Assembly: GCA_022828595.1 (NCBI GenBank) | Contig: JAKGHH010000003.1 | Coordinates: 54,239,759 to 54,303,758, forward strand | Direction of reading: 5' to 3' | From: Nelumbo lutea | Lineage: Eukaryota; Streptophyta; Magnoliopsida; Proteales; Nelumbonaceae | DNA: 64,000 nt | Shown: positions 24,501-36,500 of the stretch, one piece after another | How positions within the stretch are numbered: the stretch's first letter is position 1 | Layout: each line of letters begins with the position of its first letter | Made by a program: the position numbers and the translations under genes | The notes under the pieces: model-generated | Database searches by the model: none | Told to the model about the DNA's origin: nothing | Seen by the model: only the letters and a program-made list of their open reading frames with translations

Positions 24501-27500
24501 CTCACTTAACCCTAATCCCACACAACCAATGGCTTAAATAAGCAAAAGGCCAAATTATACCAGAATTTCACATAGGCCCCTCTTTCTTCCATAAATATAT
24601 ACAAGTCCCCAAATCTTATCAGCATTACAAATATACCCCTGTAACCTTCAAAAACCCAAATACAACCAAATACAATATATCTCTCAGAACTCTCCCTCAA
24701 ACTCAAGGTGGGGAAACCAACTTGAGTTTGTAAGAAGGATGTTGAAGCAACCTCCATGAAAATAGGTGTGTTGTTGAAGTAGCAGCAATGAAATTTTAGA
24801 TGTTGAAGGGGCCTCTTAAAAACCAAAGTTGGATGCCAAAAAGCTGAATGAACCTATGTCGAAAAGCCAGAGTAGAGCCAAGTCATGATCTAGTAATTAC
24901 CAAACTGATGTTGGCCAAAGGAAAGCCAAAACATATCATGCCAAATAATTGAATTTAGCCATCAAAAGGCCAATCACAATCTCCGAACTGAAGAACCAAC
25001 CATGTCAAACAACTAGATCATTAGAAGTGCCAACAAAATTACCAAAACAGAGTTGGCCAGCGGAAAACCAACTATGAACTCCATAAACCAAATTGAGGAA
25101 TCAGAGTTGGCCAATCGGAAAGTGAATCAAAATCCCATGCCACCAAAGGAGATCAAAACTCCAACAACAATAACTCAGAACTAATGAGCATAATAAAGGA
25201 TTAGTGCTGGAACATTTTGTCAAACATCTTCCATTTAAAATATGTATGAGGTAAACAAACCAGATATTCACTGATGATAATAGATCCGTCATTCACCAAA
25301 ATGGTCCAAATATCAAACCAAGCCTCAAACAAGATCAGATCAGAACCGATCATAACAATGGAGAACCATTTTAGAAAATTTGCACCATTGAGACATTTCT
25401 TGAACTCCAAATAGTCATCTGGAGCTCTAGTATCACATGCTGATATTGATAATCATAAATAGACCAAAGAAGTTGCAGAGCTTCTATAATATTTATATTT
25501 CAAAGTTGTTAACCACTATACTAGTTTGTTGATCTGAAAACAATACCCTATTGCTAGTAGTTGACTACTAAGAGATTTTGTAGTAGGCAACTACTATCAG
25601 TATTCTATTCCTGGTAGTTGACTACTACACGAGGAAATTTCGTAGTAGTTGACTACTATCAGTATCCTGTTCTTAGTAGTCGAATACTACACGAAGAGAT
25701 TTCCTAGTAGTTGACTACTACCTCAACACAACTTGGAATAGCAGCAATTTAAATACTGAAAGTAGTATCGCAGAAACCAAACACACAACTTTTTCAAAAA
25801 AAAAAAAAGATCTAAACAGCAAGGCTGAAGTAAGCAATGCAGATAAAAACAATGAAATCTGGCCCAGAAGATATATATGATCAAATAACTTCAGTCAGAC
25901 AAGTAGCAGAGATAAGCCACCTTTTTGAGGAATTGAAATCCTTAAAGAAATTACCGAGAGCAACACCAACCAAGTTGTATGCTGTTTTGACAGTCCAAAC
26001 CCAAGTGTTTCAGGACTGTTGAACTGGGGAGAGTATTAAATACCCTCCAGGACTGACTGCAAACTCCTCAATCTGGAGTAATATCCAGCCAGAAATGGAG
26101 TGCTTGAAGCTTGCATGCATACTTGGGAATGAAACATCCAAAGAAGGAAGAAGAAACCTGCTGCTGCCCTGGAGAGAAGATCAGAACTCCAAAAACTTGT
26201 TTAATCTCAGAGATTTTCTGAGTGAGTAAAACTGGCCTGGGCGACACAACCATTGAAGTTCCACTTCCAGCAGAAGCCTTCCAAGAGAGTTGTAAGAGGA
26301 TTTCTCTGGGTGAAATTGCAGAACAGAGTGACCAAGGGTTAGGGTTGATCAATACAACTCTATCTTCAGTTGATGCACCCAGAAATCAGCAACCTGCTTT
26401 TATACCATGTCAACTATCATAAAATAGAATAACAAGTCAAGAAGAAAATAAGAAGAAATGGAGAAAACACCAAGATCTAATGTGGTTCGGCTCAGTAGCC
26501 TACATCCACGGGAAGAGAGGAAAAAGTTTCCACTATGAGAACAAGAAATACGTGGCTGATCTCTTAGACTCACAACAGGATATCCACTATCACTCAACCC
26601 TAATCCCACACAACTAATGGCTTAAATAAGCAAAATGACAAATTATACCAGAATTTTACATAGGCCCCTCTTCCTCTTATAGATACATACAAGTCCCCAA
26701 AACTTATCAGCACTACAAATATACCCCTTGTAACCTCTAAAAGCTCAAATACAACCAAATACAATATATCTCTCGACACCACATTCCAAGCTATCATGAA
26801 TGACATCTTTTGTCCCTACTTGAGGCAATTTATATTGGCATTCTTTGATGATATTCTGACATATAGCAAAGATTGCGGTTCTCACCTTCAACACACATTG
26901 GGGCAACAACAATTGTATGCCAAACTTTCTAAGTTCACTTTTGGTTGGACTCTAGTGTACTATTTGGGCTATATTGTTGCTGGTGGAAGAGTAATGGGTG
27001 ATCCTTTGAAGATAACCTACATGCTAGATTTGCCTCAACCTAGATTCATTAAGAGGTTGAGGGGCTTTTTGGGCCTAACTGCATATTATAGGAGCCAGGG
27101 GGTTTATTCACCACTATGGACTATTGGTGGCCTTGCTTACCAGGCTTTTGAAGAAAGATTCATTTTGGTGGACTTGTCAGGCTCGTCAAGCATTTGAAGA
27201 GCTTAAGAAGGCGGTATCATCACCTCCAGCCATGGCCCTACCTGACTTCAACAAAATGTTTGTATTGGAATGTGCTTCAGGGACAGAGTTGGGGATTGCC
27301 CTTATGCAAGAAAGCCAACCAATTGTCTTTTCAGTCGGGCCTTATTAGCCCAAGCCCAAGCACAAATCTACTTATGTCAAAGAGCTCATGGCGGTGGTTA
27401 TATAAGTTCAAAAATGGTGGCACTACTTACTACACCGTTAGTTCATAATCAAAACATATTAGAGAAGCTTAAAGGATTTTGTTAAAATAGCAGTCCCACA

Positions 27501-30500
27501 TGGAGGAGCAACAAAAATGGTTTGTTGGGTGATGATTACCTCATTGAATATAAATCCAGCCCAATTAACAAGGCTGTAGGCATCTTATCCTAACCTGGCC
27601 CATGTATTGGTAATCCAGCGCATATACCCTTTAGCAGACAGCATTAGAAAGGAGGCCTAGAAGGATCTAGACCTGGTGCAAATCTGAACTAGTTGGCTTA
27701 CGAACCCGGCGTCAGCTCTTGGGTACAATATATTGGGCTCTCTCACTCTTCTTCTCTGTAAAGGGATGTCTAGTGGTTCTCAACTCATCTATCTACATCC
27801 TTCAACTTTTAGAGCTCTTTCACAGTTCAGCCATGGGGGACACTTAGGTGTATTATGGACTTAATTGGCTGTCTTCAAATTACTATTGGATGGGAATGTA
27901 GATGGCATCCATGATTTTGTGGCCAATTGTTCCATATGTAGCAGAAGTATGAAGCAATAATGCCAGCCAGTTTACTTCAGCGGTTCAACCGTTGTTGATA
28001 CTAGGCCAGGTCTTGGAGTAGATATCGATGGACTTCATTTCTAGTTTAATATCCTCTGTAGGGAAGACTGTTATCATGGTGGTTGTTGATTGGCTCACAA
28101 AGTTTGGGCATTTCTTAACTCTTCCTCATCCTTAATTGTAGCCTAGGTGGTGGAAATGTTTATCAGGAACTAGGTGTGCAACTTGGGTAGGCTTGGGATG
28201 GAGTTGGACTTTTGTTGATATTTGAATGGGATTGGCACAAAGCTTGAGGCTGAAGCAGTGTAAAATGTTAACTTGGGTCAACTCAAGTTGCACTCCTATA
28301 AGGGGTGTAGCTAAGCTTCGTGGTACTCGACAAAATAGAGACCTACCATCTATGAGTAACTTCTAGCAATAGTGCTTTTGCCTTCAGGGGACTAAAATGT
28401 AGCACTCCACCAGCTATCACCCTTAATTTGATGGACAAACCGAGGTGGTGAATAGATTTATGAGGCCTATTTGCATTGCTTCGCTGGAGAGCAGCCACGA
28501 CAATGGGTCCGTTGATTTCCTTGGGCAGAATCTTGGTACAACACTTCTTACCGATTGGCAATGGGTATGGCGGCAGTCAACGCTCTGTATGGTCAAGAAT
28601 CCCCTGTTATTCACCCCTATGAGAAGGGATCTACTTCAATCACCTTTGTAGAAGAACAACTGTTAGCATGAGATGAAGTGTTGTGAACCCTCAAGGCCAA
28701 CCTCTTAGAGGCCCAAGAATACATGAAAGTTACATTGCCTGTTAACTTCCAAGTAGGTGAACTGGTCTACCTCAAGCTGCAGCCCTATAGGTAGCATACA
28801 ATAGTTTGAAGAAGATGGCATAAGTTGGCTCCCAGGTTCTATGACCCATACGAGATCTTAGAGAAGATTGGGACAGTGGCCTACCATTAGGATCTAACAG
28901 TAGGCTCCAAGCTCCACCTATTATTCCATGTCTCACTACTCAAGAAACACATAGGGCCCAACACTCCTTCCACCACTGCTTTACCAAGTTACTCAGAAGA
29001 TGGTGGGCTCATCATAGAGCCAATGAAGATTGTTAACTTTTGCTATGGTAAATTAGGGAAGAAAATAATCCTGGAAGCCTTGGTGGTCTAGTTTGGTCTC
29101 CCGCCTGATGATGCCATGTGGGAGCCATATGAGCTCTTCACAAAGTATCATCATCTTGACCTTGACGATAAGGCCAGTCTCTAGGGTGGGGGAGTTGTTA
29201 GAATTGGAGGCCCACGACTAGTGACAGGGCGTAATCCAGTAAGCTAGAGCTGGGCCCATGATAGCAGCAAGCCCATTGAATCTTGAGGAGGACCCATGCG
29301 GCTGAGAGCATCTATCAAGAACGTTTACATAAGAAAACTATGACATTAAGGTCTGCCTTAAGCAAGTAGTTATACATATCAGCAAGTTAGGTATGATTTG
29401 TCAGACCTTGTATAAAGGAACAGTGAATATCGAATGAAGGCAGAGTTGAACCCTCTTCTTCTTCTTCTTCTCCATAGGAGGCTGTGCTCCCTCAAAGAAG
29501 TATCAATGTTGGGCAATAACTTAACAATATTGAGAGGAGGACTTTAAAGGATAGAGTGAAATTAGTCAATGCAGTGAAGCAACTAATCTCAGATAAGGCG
29601 GACTTTGGGTTGTAGTGTGATGGTGGAGATTGCATGGTGATGAGGGCATTTCAAGTTTTTTGTTTTTTTGGTTGTAGTGTGATCTGTGATGGTGGAGACT
29701 GCATGGCAATGGAGACAGTGACATGTGATAATGAAAATGGCTTCCCCCACCCAAAAAAGAACTTGAAATCCCCTCCCATTCCTGTACTTCTAAAATCAAA
29801 ATCTTAAGTTTTCTTTTTGATTTTTCTCTTGAAGTGATCCAGGTGGTTCATAGTATTTTAGCTGTTTCATTACTGTTACTTGTATTGCATTAATCCAAAT
29901 GTCAAATTGAGTACTTGACTACTTCAATTTGGAATTTGGAATGCTCCAGTGCCTTTTCTATTTAAATAAAAAATTTATTACAAAAGAAAAATCTTTCAGA
30001 TCAGACCTTGCTGATGGTTCAGGGGAAAAATAGGAGTTGTGGTTCTTTTCTCATTGTTCACCCTAAAACTAAAAAATTTAATTTGGTAAGTTAAACAGTC
30101 CAAGCCAAGCCAGGATTAAGCAACAAGTGCCTCAAACTGAAGGTCTATTTGAGCACCCTACGTTGTGCTTGGATCAGTTGGGCTAGTGTTCACTCTTCTG
30201 CACTTGGTTTTGGGCTTGGGTTGGCTCTGGTTAGACCCAATTTACTTAAACCACAACATATGTTCTTTTGCAAGCAATCTATTGTTGTTACTTACAAAAA
30301 CACATATATGTTCACTTTCTGTAGATTAACTATGTAGTGTAACTATTTGTAAGAAAAAGGAAATGCTGTATATTTTTTCCTTGACATCTTTCTGTTATGC
30401 TCAGGTGACATTCACGGACAATATTCTGATCTTCTAAGGCTTTTTGAGTATGGTGGATTACCTCCTCAAGCCAATTACTTGTTCTTGGGGGATTATGTTG

Positions 30501-33500
30501 ACCGGGGAAAACAAAGCCTGGAGACAATATGCCTTCTCCTTGCATATAAAATAAAATATCCAGAAAACTTTTTTCTCCTGAGGGGTAATCATGAATGTGC
30601 TTCCATAAACCGCATATATGGATTTTATGATGAATGTAAGCGAAGATTCAATGTCAAACTGTGGAGAGTGTTCACAGACTGTTTTAACTGCCTACCTGTT
30701 GCTGCTTTAATTGATGAGAAGATTCTCTGCATGCATGGAGGACTTTCTCCAGACCTTCATAATTTGGATCAAATACGAAATTTACAACGGCCAACAGATG
30801 TCCCAGACACTGGGTTACTCTGCGATCTTCTATGGTCTGACCCCAGTAAGGATATTCAAGGGTGGGGGATGAATGATAGAGGAGTTTCATATACTTTTGG
30901 TGCTGATAAGGTTTCGGAGTTTCTTGAAAAGCATGATCTGGATCTAGTTTGTCGTGCTCACCAGGTTTACATTGCCATTTTAGTTATGAGTCATCTTTTA
31001 GAATCAAAGCAATTATAACTTTTCAACTAATTAGTGCTTTGATGGTGTCAGGTTGTGGAAGATGGATATGAGTTCTTTGCTAACAGGCAACTTGTAACAC
31101 TTTTTTCAGCACCTAATTACTGTGGGGAATTTGATAATTCAGGTGCCATGATGAGTGTGGATGAGACACTAATGTGCTCTTTCCAAATACTAAAGCCTGC
31201 AGAAAAGAAAGCAAGGTTCAACTTTGGGAGCACAACTACATCTAAGCCTGGTACTCTGGCAGGAGTCAAGGTAAATTCAACTTTTGTTACTCCAAAGAAG
31301 TGAAATATTGTATGCGATGGGCAGGATGGGAATAGTTGGAGCTCAGGAGGATCTGTCTTTTGTCTGTGACCTAAACCTCCTCAAACCTAGGGGATCTATT
31401 TGACCAGTAATTTTAATAATACCAATTGATATGACCATCTAGGCTGGTGAAGTTTTGAGGCAATAACAGAGTTATGATGCTCTTAGGTATTACTGGTGCA
31501 TGCGATGAGCCTAAAATCATTGGCTGGTATGCCTTGATAATCTTTAAACTTTTGATCATTTATGAAGTAAATCATATAATTGTTGATCTTCAGAAAGTGT
31601 ATTGTCAATTGAGAACATTCTGCCACACAATTCCCTATAAGAATCGATAATTTCTACAATGATATGACAAGACCTAAATGCTTTATGGTCAGAATTTGTG
31701 TTTGAATTAATTGCACATAACATACTATCACGTTCATCTTGTTCGTAAAATGACTTCTCATAAATCATAATACAGAAGAGAAGCTTCATTCCATTTGTAA
31801 AATAGGTCTTAATGTAGACTGTAGTAGTTCTGCATATTTAGTGTATCTGTAGATTTACTTGTGATATATTATTGCACATATTATAATGTTATTTTAGCAA
31901 TCTTGAGAATATGACTGTATTCCTTGTAAGGTATATTCAATTGTTTGCAACCTTATACTAGAGATTCTTGCAAATTTTCTTTTTCTGAAGTATTAGTATA
32001 TTATCTTTTTCTGAACCTTCAGTGAAGACAATTTCTAAATTTTTCAAAGTGTTTTAAAAGAGGTATTAGGACTTGTGCCTTAAGCAAAGCTCAAGGAAAA
32101 CACCTTGGTGCACAACCTTAGAGGTTCAAAATACAATTGACATTATGTTAGAGGTGTATTCCTCAATGCCATGGAAATTTGATTGTTAAAGCACTGCAAT
32201 GAGGAATTATTCTTCCTTTCTTCTTGCTTTTAATTTCTTGGTTCCTATTTATTATTTTTGACGTATTTTGGAGTTTCTAAACTTTTTATGACTTTATTAT
32301 TCATGGATGGAAAACATGATGTGTATTACCTTTTGATATTGATATGATGATTGGACTTTCTTTGTTTTTGAGTGTGTTAACTTGTTTTGGAGTTGAAGCA
32401 AAGCATGCACTGTCAATTAGTTTCCAGAATGATTAGGGACATCTTCAAGTAGTCCCTTGGTCAACTCTTGGATAATCCCTATTTCATATAAAAATATTTG
32501 ACTTTGACATTTAATTTTATATAATTATCCTATTTTCTAGTAGTTTTTTTTTTTTTGAAAAATGACCATTTTTTGTTTACAATTTTGGGCAATTCTAACC
32601 AGATAGCAGTGAAAGACTATCCATAGGTCCAGTGTCAAGTTTGGTTTTTGAAACTTTTTTTCCTAGTTTGACCAGTAACTGAAAGTTTTATTATAAAACA
32701 GAAAGAACGTAATATTTATAAAATGCCACTGTATCTCTAAACACGGTCTGTTCAATGCCCCCTTCCTTTCTTCTATTTGCTTTACTTTTGCATTACATTT
32801 GAGCCCAAAATAGATGCTTCCTCTGAACCCCTGCTTAGCCAATGTGTCAGCTAAGCGATTTCCTTTAGCCAAGTAACAGTAGCTTCTGACTCTCCCATCA
32901 ACTGTTTTATCTCCCTTGTCACAAATCTGTGCTGCCAAATACGTGGATTATCACCTTTTTAGTTTTAACCATCCCAGCACCACTTTTCAGTCCTTGACTA
33001 TTAAGTTTTTGACGCCTAAGCTTCTGCCAGGATAGTTGGGCCCCATCTGCACATCAAAGGATTAAACTGAATTTTGATGGGACTTCACTTGATAATCTGG
33101 GAGACCATCAGATGTAGGGGGATCTTTAAGGGATGGAGGAGGAAGAATCTTTGCTTTATACTCAGGGTCAATAGGATGGGAGACTTGCTAAGAGGTGATG
33201 GGCCTCCTTTAAGGCTTGAGATTGGCTAAGCAATTGGACTTCCAACAGATTGAAGTGGAGGGGGACACCGGATTGGTGATTGGATGGATGGAAGCAGATT
33301 ATTTAGGAATCTGGACCCACAGACAACCCATGAGGGAAATCAGGTATCTAACAAGGGAGTTGGTGTAAACGTTAGATGGATTATAAGATCAGCTAATTGT
33401 TTGGTTGACATTTTAGCCAAACAAGGGATATCTAGGAAAGAACTATTTTGGGCTGCATTGTAACTGTGGATTTCTATGCGGGGTCAGCACTCCTTAAATT

Positions 33501-36500
33501 GGGTGCTTGACATTTGTACATGGCTACAAGCTTTTATTAACGGTCCCTTCTCATCTCTAATGCCCCACCTGAAGGTCCCTGGTTTCTGATGCTACACCCA
33601 TCAAAATTCAGTTTTAACTGGAGACCCCCTGCTGAAGTCCAACAAGCTTGACTGCTTTTTCTAGCAACCATAAATTAACGACCCATACTGTCATAATGTC
33701 ATCCATGGAAAATGGAGCAAATAGGTCTATACTCTATAGTTTTGATCCAGTGGATCACCTTGGTTGCGTAATTTCCTATAGTTCTATTTGGTTCTTGCCT
33801 TTCCTTTGAAAATGCTCCCATTCCTCTTCTTCCATAGAATCCTCAGTATAGCATCCTAGTACACTTCCACGATATCTTACCCCTCCTAAGCAACAAGGAT
33901 GAGCTGAAAAGTCCTGCCACATTATTTGGAGATCACCTGAATCCCAAAAGAGAACCAAACCTAACCCAAATGCTGGAGGCAAATTGACAGGAGATTAATA
34001 AATGAAAAACAGTCTCACCACTTGCCAAATAAAGAGGGCCTGAGAAGAGACACCAATTATGCCTTCTCCAAATTATCACAAGTGTTCATTATCAAATGGA
34101 AAATCTCCCAACAAAAGCCCTAATTTTAGGAGGCACCGGCCAACTCAAAATTTATTTCTCTGGGAATGGCTGCAATGTGTCAGGATACGGTAAAAGGGTA
34201 TGGAAGGAGGTGTGTGAAGAAAAATCGAGTGGTAGGCCACCCAAATTTAGCGATCTTGATGGGAACAATTTAGAATAACCCCTTCAAGAACATTCTGAAG
34301 CAATAGAGCCTCAGGTGTTTCAATATCCTTAATACCCCTCTTGAAGCCAAAGTACCAGCTGAGGCCACCCAGAAATCTTCTTTGTTAATGAGACTAAAGA
34401 TAAATACTGAGGCAATTTCTTGCATTTGTTAAGTTTTTCTGTTCATTTAATAGTTGATTGTATTGTCTCACCTTTGAAAGGGAAAAAAAGACATGCCTCT
34501 GGTCATAATTTTATAAATTGAATCATGTATTCATTTTTGAGATGCAATATGGGTCAAAATTTTGAGACTGTTCAATGTTGAATAGGTTTATAGTTGCTAA
34601 AAAAATGTTGAATAGGTTGAAACTTGAAAGGTATTCCAGTACAAAATGACACGAGTGCACACAAGGGATTCTGAATGTGTCTTTTAACTCCATCATCATT
34701 CATCAATATCCTTTACAATGTCTTGAAATTATTAGCCTTTCTTTTAGATAATGTAAGTAAATTCTTACCAATTTGAATTATATATTGTTAACCTAATTTG
34801 GTTGGTGGAAACTAATGTGGAGAATTTGCAGTATAGGTGCTAATTCTGTGCTTGTGTTACAGTTATGCTGGAGGAAATATACTTCTTCGGAAATAGATAA
34901 TAATTCATGTGGCATCAGTACTTTCCTACTAGATAATCGCATGCAACTGATATTTGTAAATTAGACACTTAAAATTTTTGGAACCTGCATTTGCAATTCC
35001 GCTGCACAATACAAGTTTATATGGAAAACAAAAAACCAGCTGCATATCTAAAAACCAACTTGCCTAGTCGCCTTGACAACTCTGCCTGGATATATCAACT
35101 CCTTACATATACTTAGAATATAAACACTTGCATACATATATTTTGATAGTTATGCAAACTTAAACACACATGCATATGCATCTACACATATTTACATGCA
35201 TGCGGTATGTATATCTCCCAGTGTTAAAACACAGTTGTCCTATAGCCTATGTTAACCTATGTCAACTGTAATATGTGGAAGAACTGACATTTTTTTTGAG
35301 AGAAGGTGAAGTATAACTATATTAATTATCAAAAGAGGCATCATGTATACAGGGACTATACAAAACTGCTCTTTCAGTACTATACCCCCATACCCTGCTT
35401 TAAAAAATATTATCATTTTCAAAAAAGGAATTAAAACCTATATTTTTGAACAATTTGTGTGTAAAAATGGTTTATTTTGAAACAGATGTCTGTGGACCAG
35501 GTTTAATGGTAAACCTGCATTGACTAACCCTATTGGATCAGGTTTGTGGCTTTGTGCCAATCTTAACCGGGTTTCTGATTGGGCTCAGATTGACACCGAC
35601 CTGTTGATATAGTGGTATTGAAAACATTGTAAATATAGCCTTCACTAAGAACTGGGGTAATGTTCACGGGATGGGGTGGGTCGGTTTTGGGAATCCTATT
35701 TCATTGGTTGGGTTAGGTCTGGTTTGGGTCAGAGTGATTTTGAGTCAGGTTGGGTTGAGTCAGTTCCATACTGAGCCTGATTCTGTTGACATCCAAGTCT
35801 AAATGCTATATGAATATAGGCGAATGATGGAATGGTCACATGTAGGATGCATATTATGATTGGGCAATTCAGCAGGTCTATCCATTTTTGGTATTTCATG
35901 CATTTCAGATAAGATTCACTGTCTAGGAATACTCAGATTATAATTTATTAAAAAACATTGCTTTTTCTGTACTTGTCATATTGTGCTAGACTGGTCCACA
36001 TGCTGTCTATTAAATTTCATAAACCATTATGTTCAGATATATATAAAAAATGTACAACCAGAACCATGGGAGAAAAAGCAGCTAGATGTGGTTTTACCTT
36101 AGTTTGTAGTCTAGTACACATTACAGGTTTACTTTCAAAAGGATACAAACTGGATTGATCCTGTTGCTATTATAATGTGTTTTCATAGGAAGGCTAGATC
36201 CAAATCTAAACATATCCACATTTGTCATAGAATTCTGTATTTAAAGAACTGAGAAAAAAAACAATGTGAGTTCTATACTTTCAAATACAGATGTTTCTGA
36301 ACCTTGGCAGGTAACAAGGTGGCGGAACATTTGGCCCCCAATCACCACCTAATATGAAAAACATGTTTTGAAATGAATGTTTTTAACTTCAGCTTCAACA
36401 TAAACACTTAAAAATTGTGGAGTTTGAATCTAGGATATAACTATACAAAATGATGGAATAAACTATATACACCTTCAATTCATTGTATAACGATTATCTA

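Larger units (their letters stand above)
24315..26778 (-). mobile_element. 2.46 kb non-autonomous LTR retrotransposon inserted in gypsy RT
   Basis: Minus-strand orientation. The 5' LTR is 26778-26408 and the 3' LTR is 24689-24315, both about 370 bp with TGTCGAGAG...GTTGACA-type ends. A primer site TGGTATAAAAGC (26407-26396) directly abuts the 5' LTR and a purine tract GAGGGAGAG (24699-24691) precedes the 3' LTR. The target sites are CAGCA (24310-24314) and CCACA (26779-26783), an imperfect match. The 1.7 kb interior has no gag or pol, only short open stretches, so the element depends on others. It carries the same TTGGCTTTC repeat array as 21680-22050 and a palindrome array at 25540-25726. 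Confidence 0.88.
20763..29526 (+). mobile_element. Decayed Ty3/gypsy retrotransposon with four later insertions
   Basis: It has a 5'-truncated left LTR (20763-21424), a tRNA-Met primer site (TGGTATCAGATC from 21428), gag (21437-23100 without insertion), protease (about 23340-23660), RT and RNase H (23850-24314 and 26784-27400), integrase and C-terminal chromo-like region (27550-29180), a purine tract (agggtgggggag, to 29194) and the 3' LTR (29196-29526). Every domain is full of stops. Insertions are a hAT-like MITE (20997-21406), a retrocopy (21674-22578), a 2.46 kb LTR element (24315-26778) and a MITE (28170-28302). The order gag-PR-RT-RH-INT is that of Ty3/gypsy. Confidence 0.88.
3540..30404 (+). 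other. TOPP: Giant intron 1 of the PP1 gene (26,865 bp)
   Basis: The intron is bounded by GTAATT and CTCAG, and the protein reads exactly across it ([14 protein letters not shown]). Transposons account for most of its length, from about 4.9 to 29.5 kb. The first about 1.3 kb (3540-4880) and last about 0.9 kb (29527-30404) show no transposon that I can name. The end segment has a small imperfect duplication (29612-29640 against 29673-29708). Confidence 0.9.

Noticed and set aside
25540..25726. CRISPR-like array
   Set aside because: Eukaryotic context, palindromic units with repeating (not unique) linkers, and a location inside a retrotransposon.
24310..26783. A clean 5 bp target duplication for the 2.46 kb LTR element
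   Set aside because: CAGCA and CCACA differ at two positions. The insertion is certain from the interrupted RT motif, but I do not claim an exact duplication.
30479..31018. A stand-alone 179-residue phosphatase ORF
   Set aside because: It is PP1 exon 2 from an internal Met, read past its donor at 30965. Upstream GDIHG residues and downstream SAPNYCG residues in frame-compatible exons show it is part of the four-exon gene.
31055..31303. PP1 ending at the TGA at 31301-31303 as the only product
   Set aside because: A good GTAAAT donor at 31271 and an exon at 39473 giving SFLGAKV match the family C-terminus better. The 31303 end is kept only as a possible alternative.
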